Assembly: GCA_032717465.1 (NCBI GenBank)
Contig: JAVRFU010003718.1
Coordinates: 3,026,445-3,090,444 of the forward strand
Origin: Coenobita brevimanus
Taxonomy: Eukaryota; Arthropoda; Malacostraca; Decapoda; Coenobitidae
Reading direction: 5' to 3'
Length of the DNA stretch: 64,000 bases
Below the pieces are notes generated by a model that was not told the DNA's origin, did not search any database, and saw nothing but the letters and a program-made list of their open reading frames with translations. The stretch's first letter is position 1. Every line of letters starts with the position of its first letter. The position numbers and the translations under genes were made by a program. This document shows, piece by piece, positions 1 through 9,385 of this stretch.

Positions 1-600
1 GTTGGAGCTCTCTCCAAGGTGGTCAAGGATATGGGTAGGGTGATGTACAAGCTGCTCTAGGTCATTTAGGATAGAAAAGATGTAGGCTTGTTCACCAGGT
101 GGATCAGTGAAAGGAGAGGACAGCCAAAGGTGCTGGTGAACATTGAAATCTAAAATGGAGATTTCAGAGAAAGGAGAAATGGATAGAATGTGTTCCATTG
201 TAGAAGTAAGATACTCAAAGAATTTTTGATAGTCAGTAGAATAAGGGGATAAGTAAACAGCATAGATATATTTAGTCAGAGAATGACAGGAAAGCCGAAG
301 CCAGAGTGTAGAGAATTCAGAAGAATCGAGTTCAGAAACACGAGAACAAGATAGGTCGTTGCATATATATATACACAACAGCCAACTTTGGCTTTAAAAT
401 GAGTATAGAGAAAGTAGGAGGATACAGAAAAGGGTTTGCTGTCAGTTGCCTCAGACAGCTGATTCTCGGTTAGAATGAGTAGGTGAGGTTTAGAGGAGGA
501 GAGGTGGTGCTCAACAGAGCAAAAGTTAGAGGACAGACTGCAAATGTTGCAGAGATGAAGAAGAAGTGAGTCAGGCAGTGGTTCCAGGCAGCTCAAGTCA
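1..600 (-). pseudogene. Jockey-like retrotransposon endonuclease fragment
   Basis: This is a decayed APE-type endonuclease domain of a Jockey-like non-LTR retrotransposon, which would nick target DNA for target-primed reverse transcription. Read right to left, the frame from about 596 gives LCNICSLSSNFCSVEHHL, a TETQL-like catalytic segment (here LTENQLSEA) and HFKAKVGCCVY. It then shifts frame near 300 and continues as YAVYLSPYSTDYQKFF and LDFNVHHQLWLSSPF, matching the GDFN block of this fold with the glycine lost. The reverse transcriptase is not present here and would lie beyond the left edge. At least one frameshift makes it non-functional. Family recognition is from memory of arthropod Jockey-like elements. 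Confidence 0.7.
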
Positions 601-686
601 TCACCTGGAGAGGGGCGGAAGGTGAGGGCATTTATATTCCCCCCTCCCCCCTGGGGACTCCAAGGCTGAGTGTTGAGTAGCCATGG

Positions 687-717
<31 letters not shown>

Positions 718-1538
718 AACGAAGTGTAGTGTGTACTGTGTATGTAGTATGGTATAGATAGTTAGAGAAACTTGTATTGGAGAGCATGCTGGCCTACTCT
801 CCGTGTTACTGGGACACTGAAAAAGTTCAGCATAGGGGGATGGTCAGGAACCAGTCCTGATGGCTGATGAAACGGGAGCTCCAGCTCTCCCTCTCATCAG
901 CTTTCCATCCACCTCGGAAGTACTGCCCGGCTCGACTGGTGCTACAGTACCCCTCCTAAATCTGGCACTGTTTTCAAGTCAATCTGCCATATTTAGCCAT
1001 CAACACACAAACAGGAACATCCAAAGCAATGCTAAACACCAAGAAAAACCCGGTGCACCGTGGCTGATAGTCAACTGAGTACGCTTCACTAGGAGAACTG
1101 CTGTCTAAATCACTTCTAATTCCAGATATCTTGTAAAAAATGAAGCAAAATCAGAAGCCAATTGGGTATCAGATGCAGAAGTGGGTTTAACAATTACATT
1201 CCTCCGACCAAATTGTTCACAACTGCAAACAGTTTTTTTTTTTTTTTATCACCATCACAAGAATCAACATTATTTTGATAATACCTAGCCTTTTGGGCTT
1301 TTACAGTGTGAATAACTGCTCTTCTCACATAAACATAATGCAAACGAGTTACTTCGGTCCACTGCAAGCACCACTCACGTTCCCCCTTCTACGTTGTCTA
1401 CGCAAAGAATTAATGGATGGACCATACCACGGAGAATCATCACGTACAGTCCTTGTTTTTTACTACCTAAGGACAACAATGGTCAAAAATTGACCGAAGC
1501 TCATTGTTGTAAATATCAACATATTCATCAGAAGAAAG
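601..1538. other. No gene seen; degenerate repeat flank
   Basis: No coding region can be supported. The stretch holds a T homopolymer at about 692-717 and a second at about 1233-1247. On the minus strand these would be A-runs, possibly remnants of retroposed tails. Short open frames at 860-1078 and 1275-1493 show no recognisable motif. Confidence 0.5.
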
Positions 1539-2908
1539 ACTTGAAGAATCTATCTATCTATCTATCTATTGCCAGACGCCTCAATCCCGTTTGGGGTGGC
1601 CACAAACAAACAACCATAGGGGCATTTGTCTTCTTAGTATAATAGGAAAAGTGTATGGTAGGATACTTATTGACAGAGTTAGAGAAAGAACAGAGAAATT
1701 AGTTGGAGAAGAACAGGGAGGCTTTAGGAAGGGAAGAGGTTGTGTAGATCAGATATTCATTCTCAGATCTTTAGTGGAAAAGTTTCTAGAGAAGGGAAAG
1801 AAGTTGTATGCGGCATTCATGGATTTGGAGAAAGCATATGACAGGGTGGATAGACAAGGATTGTGGAAAGTGTTGAGAATATATGGAGTAGATGGAAAGT
1901 TGTTGAATGCTGTGAAGAGTATGTACGATGGTGCGAAGGCTGCAGTGCGTGTGGATGGTGATCTAAGTGAATTTTTCTCTTTGAAGGTTGGGTTGAAACA
2001 GGGATGTGTCATGTCTCCATGGTTGTTCAATCTGTACATGGATGGGGTAATAAAAGAGGTACAAGGTAGGGTAGTGGATGATGGAGTGGCCATGGTGAGA
2101 GAGGATAGTGTTTGGAAACTCCCTGTACTGTTGTTTGCAGATGATACCGTGTTGTTGAGTGAAGACGAAGGAGAGCTGCAAGGCTTGGTGGATGAGTTTG
2201 GGAGAGTGTGTAAGAAACGGAATCTAAAGGTGAATGTAGGGAAGAGTAAAGTGATGGTCTTTGAGAGAGGTGAAGTCAGTGAATGTACAGCGAGGTTGGA
2301 TGGTGAGGAATTGGAAAGTGTGAGTACGTTTAAGTACTTGGGTAGTGTGATGAGTAAGGATGGAGGTTTGGAGGGTGAAGTGCTTGAAAGGGTACAGCAG
2401 GGAAGAAAGGTTGCTGGTTCCTTGAAAGCAGTGATAAGAAACAGGGAAGTGAGCATGGAAGTGAAAAAGTTACTACATGACAGTATTGTGATACCAACTC
2501 TAACGTACGGAAGTGAAGCTTGGACGTTGTTGGAAGGACACAAGTCAAGAGTGAGAGCAGTGGAAATGAGTTATTTAAGAGGAGCCTGTGGAGTCACATG
2601 GAGAGACAGGCTGACGAATGAGGATATAAAGGAGCGTTGTGGTGTTGATGTGGATGTGATAGGAAGCGTTATGAGGAACACACTGAGGTGGTTTGGCCAT
2701 GTGGAGAGGATGGAGGGTGAAAGACTGACGAAGAGAGTGTATGTGAGTGAGGTGGAGGGGGAAAGAGGGAGGGGGAGGCCGAGGATGAGATGGAGGGATG
2801 GGGTGGAGAGGTATATGAGAGAGGGGGGTGTGAGCTGGGAGCAGGGGAGTGAAATGGCGGGGGACAGGGCGACTTGGAGGCGATTTGTTTGTGGCCACTT
2901 GAAGAATC
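1539..2908. mobile_element. RTE-A copy with 5' inversion and 12-bp target duplication
   Basis: The copy sits between direct repeats acttgaagaatc at 1539-1550 and 2897-2908. From the left it reads (TATC)n, then about 45 bp of RTE-A 3' end in minus orientation (tgccagacgcctcaatcccg onward, to about 1611). It then switches to plus orientation, starting inside the RT coding region (ccataggggcatttg) and running to the ...tttgtggccac block, where the right repeat starts. The 3' tail and the body therefore lie in opposite orientations inside one target-site duplication. That is the layout left by twin priming in L1 elements. The segments overlap at tttgtttgtggcc, which occurs in both. Confidence 0.75.
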
Positions 2909-2913
2909 AATGA
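1612..2913 (+). pseudogene. RTE-A reverse transcriptase, 5'-truncated but open
   Basis: An open frame of about 430 codons encodes most of an RTE-clade reverse transcriptase. In order: KVYGRILIDRV, RKGRGCVDQIF, the palm motif FMDLEKAYDRVDRQGLW, GLKQGCVMSPWLFNLYMDG (template grip, conserved SP intact), the catalytic LLFADDTVLLSED with both aspartates, then the C-terminal LTYGSEAWTL, LRWFGHVERMEGERL and a basic RGRGRPRMRWRDG stretch. The endonuclease, linker and first RT motifs are missing because the inverted copy begins at 1612. No start codon belongs to this frame; it reads out of the minus-oriented 3' end. The stop at 2911-2913 comes from flanking DNA. Confidence 0.85.
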
Positions 2914-3599
2914 AGTTTAAACGTTGATCAATTTCTAGACACATCAACTGGTGGTCAACATTCCTGTAATTTCTAAGCCTGACCTACTGAATGAATTAAA
3001 GTGAATATTGGCTTCGTGGCACCAGGTATCAAAGACCATATAACTAGCAATGGAACAGAAACATAAAAGATGTTGAAGTGCTCTTGGTGACAAAGTGGCT
3101 TGATTGGGGTCTGTTGGTTAAAAGGTCTGACCCTGGAAGAAAGTAAGGGTTGATGTTAAGGGGACTAATTGGTTACACTAAAAAGACTGTGGTAGTTTAA
3201 GAACAAAGGTCAATGCTGCTGTACAACTTAAGTAAAAGCACAATAAGGGTAACTTATATATAAACAGATATATACATATACAGTTAATAATACAAATTAA
3301 AACAGTCATCTAATAATAAAGCTAATAACACTGACACAATATAAAATTATATATAAAACAACAGAGGTTAAAACTATGCACGAAAAGTAAAGCAGTCTGA
3401 GTGAGCCTGCTTCCTCAACATATGAGAAGGTGACTCCCCCCGTAATACACACCTCCCCTCCAAAGACTGGCCAGAGAAAGTAAGACCACCTTAAACCTGG
3501 ACAGGTATCAACAGCCAGCATCCCCTAGATTGGGACACTCAAGTACCAGCTGCTGCAGTCAATGGCACCAGACAGTTTTCAAAAAAAGGAATGGGCTTT
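2914..3599. other. No gene seen
   Basis: AT-rich single-copy-looking sequence containing short TA-rich tracts at about 3255-3290. I see no motif, repeat or open frame that can be supported on either strand. Confidence 0.4.
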
Positions 3600-4480
3600 C
3601 CCTCAAGGCGATGGCAATGCATCAGTGAAGGGGTAGGGCTGTATAAGTCCATGGTTGGTCACCTCCTGTAACTTGCTTGGTACAGGAAGTGTGCCCCATG
3701 CATGCTGCCAGGAGGGAAGGACAGCAGCCTAAATCACTGGGACATAAGCTCTGCTGCAGACAGGACAGGTCCATGGTTGGTCACCTCCTGTAGCTTGCTT
3801 GGAACAGAAAGTGTGCCCCATGCATGCTGCCAGGAGGTAGGGACTGCAGCCTTAATCAATGGGAAGGAATCTCTGTTGGTGACAGGTCTAACAGAGACAT
3901 CAAGAATCACTGCTGCCCTTGCTGCCTCACTTCCTCAATCATTTCCCTGCGGTCCAATGTGGGCTGCCACCCAGCATAGTGGCACACGAGGTGGAACTTT
4001 CCTCAAATTTCCAACACTAAAGGGTGAGGAGAGTTGAAATGCTTAACGGCAGACAAGGCAGCCCTGCACTCACTAAAAATCATAAAACTAATTGCATCAA
4101 AGGTGAGGATATGCTGGAGAGCCAACAGAATTGCTGACAGCTTCACAGTAAAAATTAAGGCACAGGAGGGTAGGGTGCCACTCTGGCTAAAATTACGGAA
4201 GACAACCTCAAATCCAATCCCGGCCGTCAGTAAACATGGATAGACACAGCATGAGGGCAAAATGAACTAGAAGCTGGGTGTGGATCACCACATCTGATGT
4301 TACGGACATTGGGGCGACGATATACCACCAAATCTGACTTAGGGTAACACCCAGAGTGGAACAACAGATGTCTCCACACCAAAGACCAGAGTGAGTGGAA
4401 GACAGATCAGTCATGACTTCCTCTGTCTGATAACTAAGGGGGCAAGGAAATTGCGTATGGATGTCGTGCAAAGTGTGCTA
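3600..4480 (-). pseudogene. RNase H domain and tail of a non-LTR element (J2), decayed
   Basis: The minus frame at 4260-4003 reads GIGFEVVFRNFSQSGTLPSC, LSAILLALQHILTFDAISF and SECRAALSAVKHFNSPHPL. This resembles the RNase H domain of Jockey/R1-type non-LTR elements, which removes the RNA strand after first-strand synthesis. Upstream (4470-4260) is a frameshifted linker. Downstream, at 3890-3640, a segment reading SWQHAWGTL resembles the post-RNase H region with its conserved tryptophans, and appears twice because of a 122-bp tandem duplication. Several stops and frameshifts are present. The matching RT core of what looks like the same element lies at 5905-6330, separated by another element. 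Confidence 0.6.
3647..3890. repeat. 122-bp tandem duplication
   Basis: A segment beginning gtccatggttggtcacctcc at 3647 recurs at 3769, with scattered differences over about 120 bp. It lies inside the decayed RNase H-bearing element, so the duplication arose after or during insertion. Confidence 0.75.
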
Positions 4481-4499
4481 TGCAGAACTAAAAACAGCG

Positions 4500-5905
4500 T
4501 CATATGTTGGTGTTTCAGGAAGCCTCTGGACTCTGCACCAGCACCTCGCTATACAGCACTGATGCTGTAGCTCCAGCCTCAATACTCCTGCATACACAAG
4601 CAGGCCTGGGACAAGGGAGGTGCAAAAGGGTCCTGTAGCCAAACAAAGGCCTGTGTGATGTAGTCAAAGGTGCATAACCAGGCAGGGGCAGCTGAAGGAA
4701 CCTAAGGCAAAGTGCCTGCAAACTGTTACCTCCAAAAAAACAAAAACAAAATAACAAAGAGCCAAATTCAAGAACCATTCATTTTGAGATGCCTGGACAC
4801 ACTGCATTTAAAAGACTGGAGGTCTTAAGCTGTAGGAAATACTGAAGAAGGGAGGCAGTTCCAGAGTTGACCTGTTGTATACATGAAGGACTGAGAGTAA
4901 TGGTTAACTCTTGCATCAGAGAGCTGGACAGAAAAGAGATGAGAGTTTGTTGCTGGATGGGTACTACGTGCCTGTCGTAGCAGACGAGGGATGCAAGCAG
5001 ACAGTTCAGAGGAGCAGTGACCATTTAAGTAGCGATAAAGGATAACGATGCAACAGTGAGGTGACGAAACAGAGGTTGAAGCGAGCCAGTAAGAGGAGGA
5101 GGATTAATGAGACAAAAAACCTTTGACACCACCCTACTGAGAAGAGCTGTATGCGGGGAACCTCCCCACACACAAGAGTTGTACTCCAGACAGGGACGAA
5201 TAAAACCCATGTAAAAGGTCAACAACTGTGCAGGGGTAAAGAAGGCACCAAGTCAGCTTAGCACACCTAATCTTTTGGACGCAGATTTTACACGAGATGT
5301 AATACGTTCTTTCCATGATAAATCCCAAGAGAATTAAACCCCAAGTATGTTTAAAGATGATGCAGGATTGAGCTGGATACTATTAAAAACTGAAGGGTAC
5401 TCCTGTAGAAGACTGTCAGGTTGACAGATGTAAAAACTGAGTTTTTGATGCATTAAAAACAACTTTACTTTTACCCTTGTCAGAGATATGAGCCAAGTCA
5501 AACATTTGGTGCACCATAGCCTCATCCCTTGTTTGTCGAAATTCCTGAGATGGACGATGCAGGAAGCGAACAGAAAGGTGAAGGGTGGAGTCATCAGGGT
5601 ATAAGAGGATAGAGTTAGATGTACTGCTTAGGTCACTGATGATAAAAAGGAAGAGAGCTGGTGATAGGACAGAGCCCTGAGGAACACCACTACTGATAAC
5701 TCTAGGAGAAGAACAGTGGCCGTCTAAAACCGCAGCTATAGAATGACCAGAAAGGAAGCTATAGATGAAGGCACAGATAGAAGAACTGAAGCCATAAGAA
5801 GGCAGTTTGGAAATTAAAGATTTATACCAGACTCAACTAAAAGTCTTTGAGATGTCAAGTGAAATGGCAAAGCTTTTGCCAAAATCCTGAAAGGATTGGA
5901 TAACA
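4500..5905 (-). pseudogene. Jockey-like reverse transcriptase C-half and 3' UTR (J1)
   Basis: Read right to left, frames give DFGKSFAISLDISKTFSWVW (palm), SGHSIAAVLDGHCSSPRV, a GVPQGSVLSPALF-like block read through a frameshift, and a degraded Y-x-DD box read as YPDDSTLH, with alanine replaced by proline. Then follow QFLHLST, FNSIQLNPASSLNILGV, the thumb MGFIRPCLEYNSCVWGGSPH and LINPPPLTGSLQPL, and a C-terminal stretch to about 4780. The 3' UTR runs to about 4500. Multiple frameshifts and stops make it dead. The 5' end stops at about 5905, where the J2 reading begins, so J1 looks like a 5'-truncated insertion inside J2. It is the same family as the endonuclease fragment at 1-600. Confidence 0.7.
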
Positions 5906-6330
5906 CTAGAGCTTGATGGAGCAGGAGCAGGGTATGTCTGTCAGCAGCCTATCTAGTATGAGCTAGAACCTTTAAAAGGCTCACAACCTTCAGGCAAGAA
6001 GCCTTTATCTGCTTTAAATGTGGGCTCAAAATAAGACAGGGGTCACAGATGAGGCCTAAAAACCTCATTTCCATACCAGCAATCCTTTGGCCCAGATATA
6101 CGGGTCAAGATGGGCCCCATGTAACTGGCAGAAATGCACTGCAATGGTCTCAGATGAGGAAAATCTAAAAGCCATGTTTCGGTGCCCTGGTAACAGAATG
6201 ATTTATTGCAAGTTGCAGCCAGCACTCTGCCACCAACATACTGGATGCAGCAAAGGAGACAGAGACATCATCCATAAAGAGGAAGCTCTTCACTCCCTCT
6301 GCTAGGATCTCCACAATGCCAGTAACTCTT
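5905..6330 (-). pseudogene. RT catalytic core of RNase H-type non-LTR element (J2)
   Basis: The minus frame reads GVKSFLFMDDVSVSFAASS, in which FMDD replaces the FADD/YADD catalytic box. It continues VAECWLQLAIN, then, after a frameshift, LGQRIAGMEMRFLGL, HLKQIKASCLK, KVLAHTR and ALVLS, where homology switches to J1. This is the RT palm and thumb of a Jockey/R1-type element that carries RNase H. The C-terminal partner lies at 3600-4480, on the far side of J1. Confidence is limited by decay. Confidence 0.55.
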
Positions 6331-6723
6331 TCGACAGTTAGGGTAGCGGTGAAAAAGTCACCCGCTCGTTACTCGACAACGCAAGCTGTGTCGAACAAAA
6401 TCGCCCACTGATGGAAGAAAGAAACATCATAAATTAGCACGTAATTTATATTCGCCAAATGTTTTTATCAACACCATATGCAAGCGCAACTATCTGAGAT
6501 TATGTGAATAAAAAATCAGGCAGATAGAGGCATAAATAAAGGCGGGGGAAAATATAATTTAGCCAAACACCGCTCCCACACCGCAGCACGACCGTAAGGT
6601 AATTTCCTTTTGTGGTAAGTAAGACCAATCCGAATTGTTCAACAGTAAATGTTTATATACCAAAATGTAGCTAATGAAATTTTGTAAAACTCTTTATTAG
6701 TAAAAATTACCATGAAACATATA

Positions 6724-7305
6724 CAGTAAGACCTCACTATAACGGACTAATTGGGGCCCAAACCATTCGGAAAAATGCAAAATTCCGATAAAAGCAACAT
6801 CCAGACTTCCTTCTGCTAATGGTAAACCGGACTTTTTCCGATATACTGTATCAGACATTAGTCCAGATAGCATGAACAATTGTTAAACTGTTTTAACTAC
6901 CATTGTGGTACCATACTGTGTTATAACTTCACTACAATAATCTATCTATCTATCTATCTATCTATTACCAGACACCATAATCCCATATGGGGTGGCCATT
7001 TGACTCTGAGTTATTTGTTTTACAGGGAGGGGCACTAACCCTCCACCAACCCACTTGACACGTAGGGAGCACATATGGTTTGGTCAAATGGTATAATATA
7101 TATAATAATACTGTACCGTACACTGATAAACATGTTTTTTATTTACCTTATTGTGGTGAACACAGCTGAAGTGGTCAGGCAGTTCACACTGCTTTCTGCC
7201 TTTATCGGACTTTTTCTGATATACAGCAATTTAGTCAGGTAGATCCTCGAGTCCGACAAAAGCGAATTCTGAACTATTGAAGTCCGTTATATCGAGGTTA
7301 TCCTG
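6724..7305. mobile_element. TA-flanked MITE (pogo/Tc1-mariner type)
   Basis: The 582-bp element starts CAGTAAGACCTCACTATAAC and ends with the inverted counterpart gttatatcgaggttatcctg. The terminal inverted repeats are about 25 bp and imperfect. It is flanked by TA on both sides (6722-6723 and 7306-7307). CAG termini with TA duplication are characteristic of Tc1/mariner/pogo elements. There is no transposase, so it is non-autonomous. Removing it and one TA recreates the sequence seen uninterrupted in the neighbouring tandem unit near 7630-7645. Confidence 0.85.
6938..7085 (-). mobile_element. Miniature RTE derivative keeping both ends
   Basis: Nested in the MITE. On plus it reads (CTAT)n at about 6942-6965, then a 3'-end block taccagacaccataatccca and ggggtggcca. 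It passes directly to gttttacagggaggggcact and aaccctccaccaaccc, which corresponds to the third stem-loop of the RTE-A 5' end. The whole coding region is missing. This is consistent with a SINE-like internally deleted derivative. Its 5' boundary near 7085 is uncertain. Confidence 0.6.
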
Positions 7306-7756
7306 TATTTCCATGAGGAAACGAGAAAGAAAGAAACATGGTAAATTAACACATTTTATATTCACCATAAGCAAGTACAGTACAACCATTTCAGACTAAG
7401 TGAATACAAAATCAGGCAGATAAAGGCATAAATAAAGGCAAGGGAAAAAAATAATTCAGCAACAACGCTGGCCGTCCAAAACACCGTTCCAGCACTGCAG
7501 CACAACCGTAAGATAATTTCCTTTTGCGGAATGTAAAACCGACCCAAACTGTCCAACAGGAAATGTTTGTATACCAAAATGTCACTAATCAAACATCATA
7601 AAACTCTTTCTCAGTAACAATTACCATAAAACATATATTTCTATGAGAAAACACAAAGGAAATAAAAAACATTGTAAATCAGCGCATAATTTATGTTCAC
7701 CAAACATTCTTTGCAACACCATAAGCAAGCACAACTATTAGAGATTACAAGGAATA

Positions 7757-8002
7757 ATATCTATTTATCTATCTATTGCCAGATGCCTCAATCCCCCACA
7801 GGATGGCCACAAACAAACTGCCTCTACGTCGCCCTGTCCCACACCATTTCACTGCCCTGCTCCCAACTCACACCCCCCTCTCTCATAAACCTCTCCACCC
7901 CATCCCTCCATCTCACCGTTGGCCTTCCCCTCCCTCTCCTCCCCTCCACCAAACTCAAACACACTCTCCTCATCAGTCTCTCACCCTCCATCCTCTCCAC
8001 AT
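7757..8002 (-). mobile_element. RTE-A 3'-end fragment with target duplication
   Basis: A heavily 5'-truncated RTE-A copy of about 245 bp. It has a (TATC)n tail at the left, then the 3' end and C-terminal codons (minus frame RGRGRPTVRWRDGVERFMREG), ending at ccatcctctccacatgg. The sequence ggaataata occurs at 7751-7759 and again at 8003-8011, a 9-bp candidate target-site duplication of which gg may be microhomology. Confidence 0.8.
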
Positions 8003-8011
8003 GGAATAATA

Positions 8012-8511
8012 AAATCATTGAAATTGAAGCAAAACCAAGGGTCTGAGGACAAAAAGTTTAAGACGTACCGCGAGTGCAGAAACAGGGGGGGGGTTCTACC
8101 AGCATTCAGCCAAGGCCGAGCCGGCCCACATCCTGAATAATTGCTCGTGGTTAGACGCAGTCTGCGTCGTCCAGTAATGAGAGGGTTAACTGCAACAGCA
8201 AATAATGCTACACTCAAAACACTCCTCTGTGCCACCTCCTCCTCCTCAGAGTACAGCGGAGAGTTCACATCCCACACACACACACACACACACACGAGCA
8301 GCCGGAGAGAGAGGTCGTCCCAGGCATCGCTCCTAACCTTGAGTAGTTTCAGGAATTTTGTCCGTCCTGTCTCCTAGGGTCTTTCTTTAAATTTAAAATA
8401 ATGAAAGTTGGTAGACTACCAAAAATGTAAAGATTTGTTGGCAATAGTATACATGAATGTTTGTGGCTTATTCGGTAACAGCTGTTTAGGTACTTTACCG
8501 GTACGTTAAAG
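8012..8511. other. Flank and probable 5' UTR of the CR1-like element; (CA)n at 8273-8295
   Basis: No gene can be supported. A G-run at 8085-8092 and a (CA)n microsatellite at 8273-8295 precede an AT-rich stretch leading to the ORF1 start. The last 130 bp or so are probably the 5' UTR of the CR1-like element, but its 5' boundary cannot be placed from one copy. Confidence 0.4.
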
Positions 8512-9375
8512 ATGGCCGAAAATGTAAACAATGAGGGAATGGAATTTCAAGGATTTGATGCTAATACTAATGTCATGGACCTGGTGAAAACATTAATTAT
8601 GAGGATTAGTGAACTCGAAAAAAAAGTAGAGAATCTAGTGATAAAGGATGTGTCAGGAAATACGGAAACCACCATACAGAGTCTAATCCAGTCCAACGAA
8701 ACAGCCAATGAAGAAATTAAGAATTTGAAGAGGGAGAATGTTGAACTGAGGAGGAAACTTGAAGAGAGTACTAATAAAACGGAGAAGGTGAGTAATGTAC
8801 TAGAAGAACACAAGGCAAAGTGGGCACACGTAGAAGAAGAACAGAAAGAAGTGGTCAGCTTAAGAGAGATCATCCAGGAAGAAAGGGAAATGAACAAGAA
8901 AGAAATGGAAGAAAATGTAGTGAAAATACTGAAGAAAAAAGAGAAAATAGTGAGAGAAACTGTAGAAAGGAACAGATGTGTGGTAGTATTTGGAAACAGG
9001 GAAGAGGAAGAAAAGGTTAGGTTCGCAAGACTCGAGAGAGACACGAACATGGTGAGAGGAATATTAGGCAAGATTGACCCCGAAGGAGACAAGTGGGTAA
9101 AAGAAATTGAGGAAGTAAGGAGGACAGGGCCTTATAAGAAAGGGGAAACAAGACCAATGAGAGTCAAGTTTACATCAGAAAGTGTAATAAATGAGATACT
9201 TAAAGTGACCTGGAAATTAAGCAAAGAGGCGGGGATGGAAAATATTATAATAAGAAAAGATCTGAATGAAGAAGAAAGAGAAGTTTTAAAATCATTAAAG
9301 GAAGAAGTAAAGGAAAAAAATGATAAGAGGACAGAGGAAGAACGTAATACTTTTTTTGGAGAGTATTGGATATGA
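8512..9375 (+). CDS. CR1-like ORF1, coiled-coil nucleic acid-binding candidate
   Basis: 287 codons, ATG at 8512 to TGA at 9373-9375, intact. The protein is rich in Lys and Glu. Residues about 20-165 show heptad-like spacing (for example LIMRISELEKKVENL, IKNLKRENVELRRKLEES, VSLREIIQEEREM), implying a long coiled coil. A basic C-terminal half follows, with RCVVVFGNREEEEKVRFAR and RRTGPYKKGETRPMRVKF. The latter resembles the RRM-plus-C-terminal layout of ORF1 proteins in some non-LTR elements, which bind element RNA and form the ribonucleoprotein. I see no CCHC knuckles. The frame ends 10 bp before the first in-frame ATG of ORF2. Function is inferred from position and composition. Confidence 0.65.
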   Translation: MAENVNNEGMEFQGFDANTNVMDLVKTLIMRISELEKKVENLVIKDVSGNTETTIQSLIQSNETANEEIKNLKRENVELRRKLEESTNKTEKVSNVLEEHKAKWAHVEEEQKEVVSLREIIQEEREMNKKEMEENVVKILKKKEKIVRETVERNRCVVVFGNREEEEKVRFARLERDTNMVRGILGKIDPEGDKWVKEIEEVRRTGPYKKGETRPMRVKFTSESVINEILKVTWKLSKEAGMENIIIRKDLNEEEREVLKSLKEEVKEKNDKRTEEERNTFFGEYWI

Positions 9376-9385
9376 AAGTAAGGAA

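Larger units (their letters stand above)
6411..7755. repeat. Diverged tandem repeat, about 330-bp unit, three units
   Basis: Unit 1 (6411-6723, continuing at 7306-7320), unit 2 (7321-7650) and unit 3 (7651-7755, truncated) share ordered blocks: gaaacat..taaattagca, caccataagcaag, aaaatcaggcagat, ggcataaataaaggc, cgtaag.taatttccttttg, gtttatataccaaaatgt, aaaactcttt and accat.aaacatata. Unit 1 is split by a MITE. Unit 3 is cut off by an RTE-A 3' fragment. No protein function is apparent. Confidence 0.8.

Noticed and set aside
1749..2543. Minus-strand open frame of 264 codons
   Set aside because: Antisense shadow of the RTE-A RT on the plus strand.
8547..9092. Minus-strand frame rich in Ser and Phe resembling membrane segments
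   Set aside because: Antisense of the Lys/Glu-rich ORF1. The hydrophobicity is a codon artefact.
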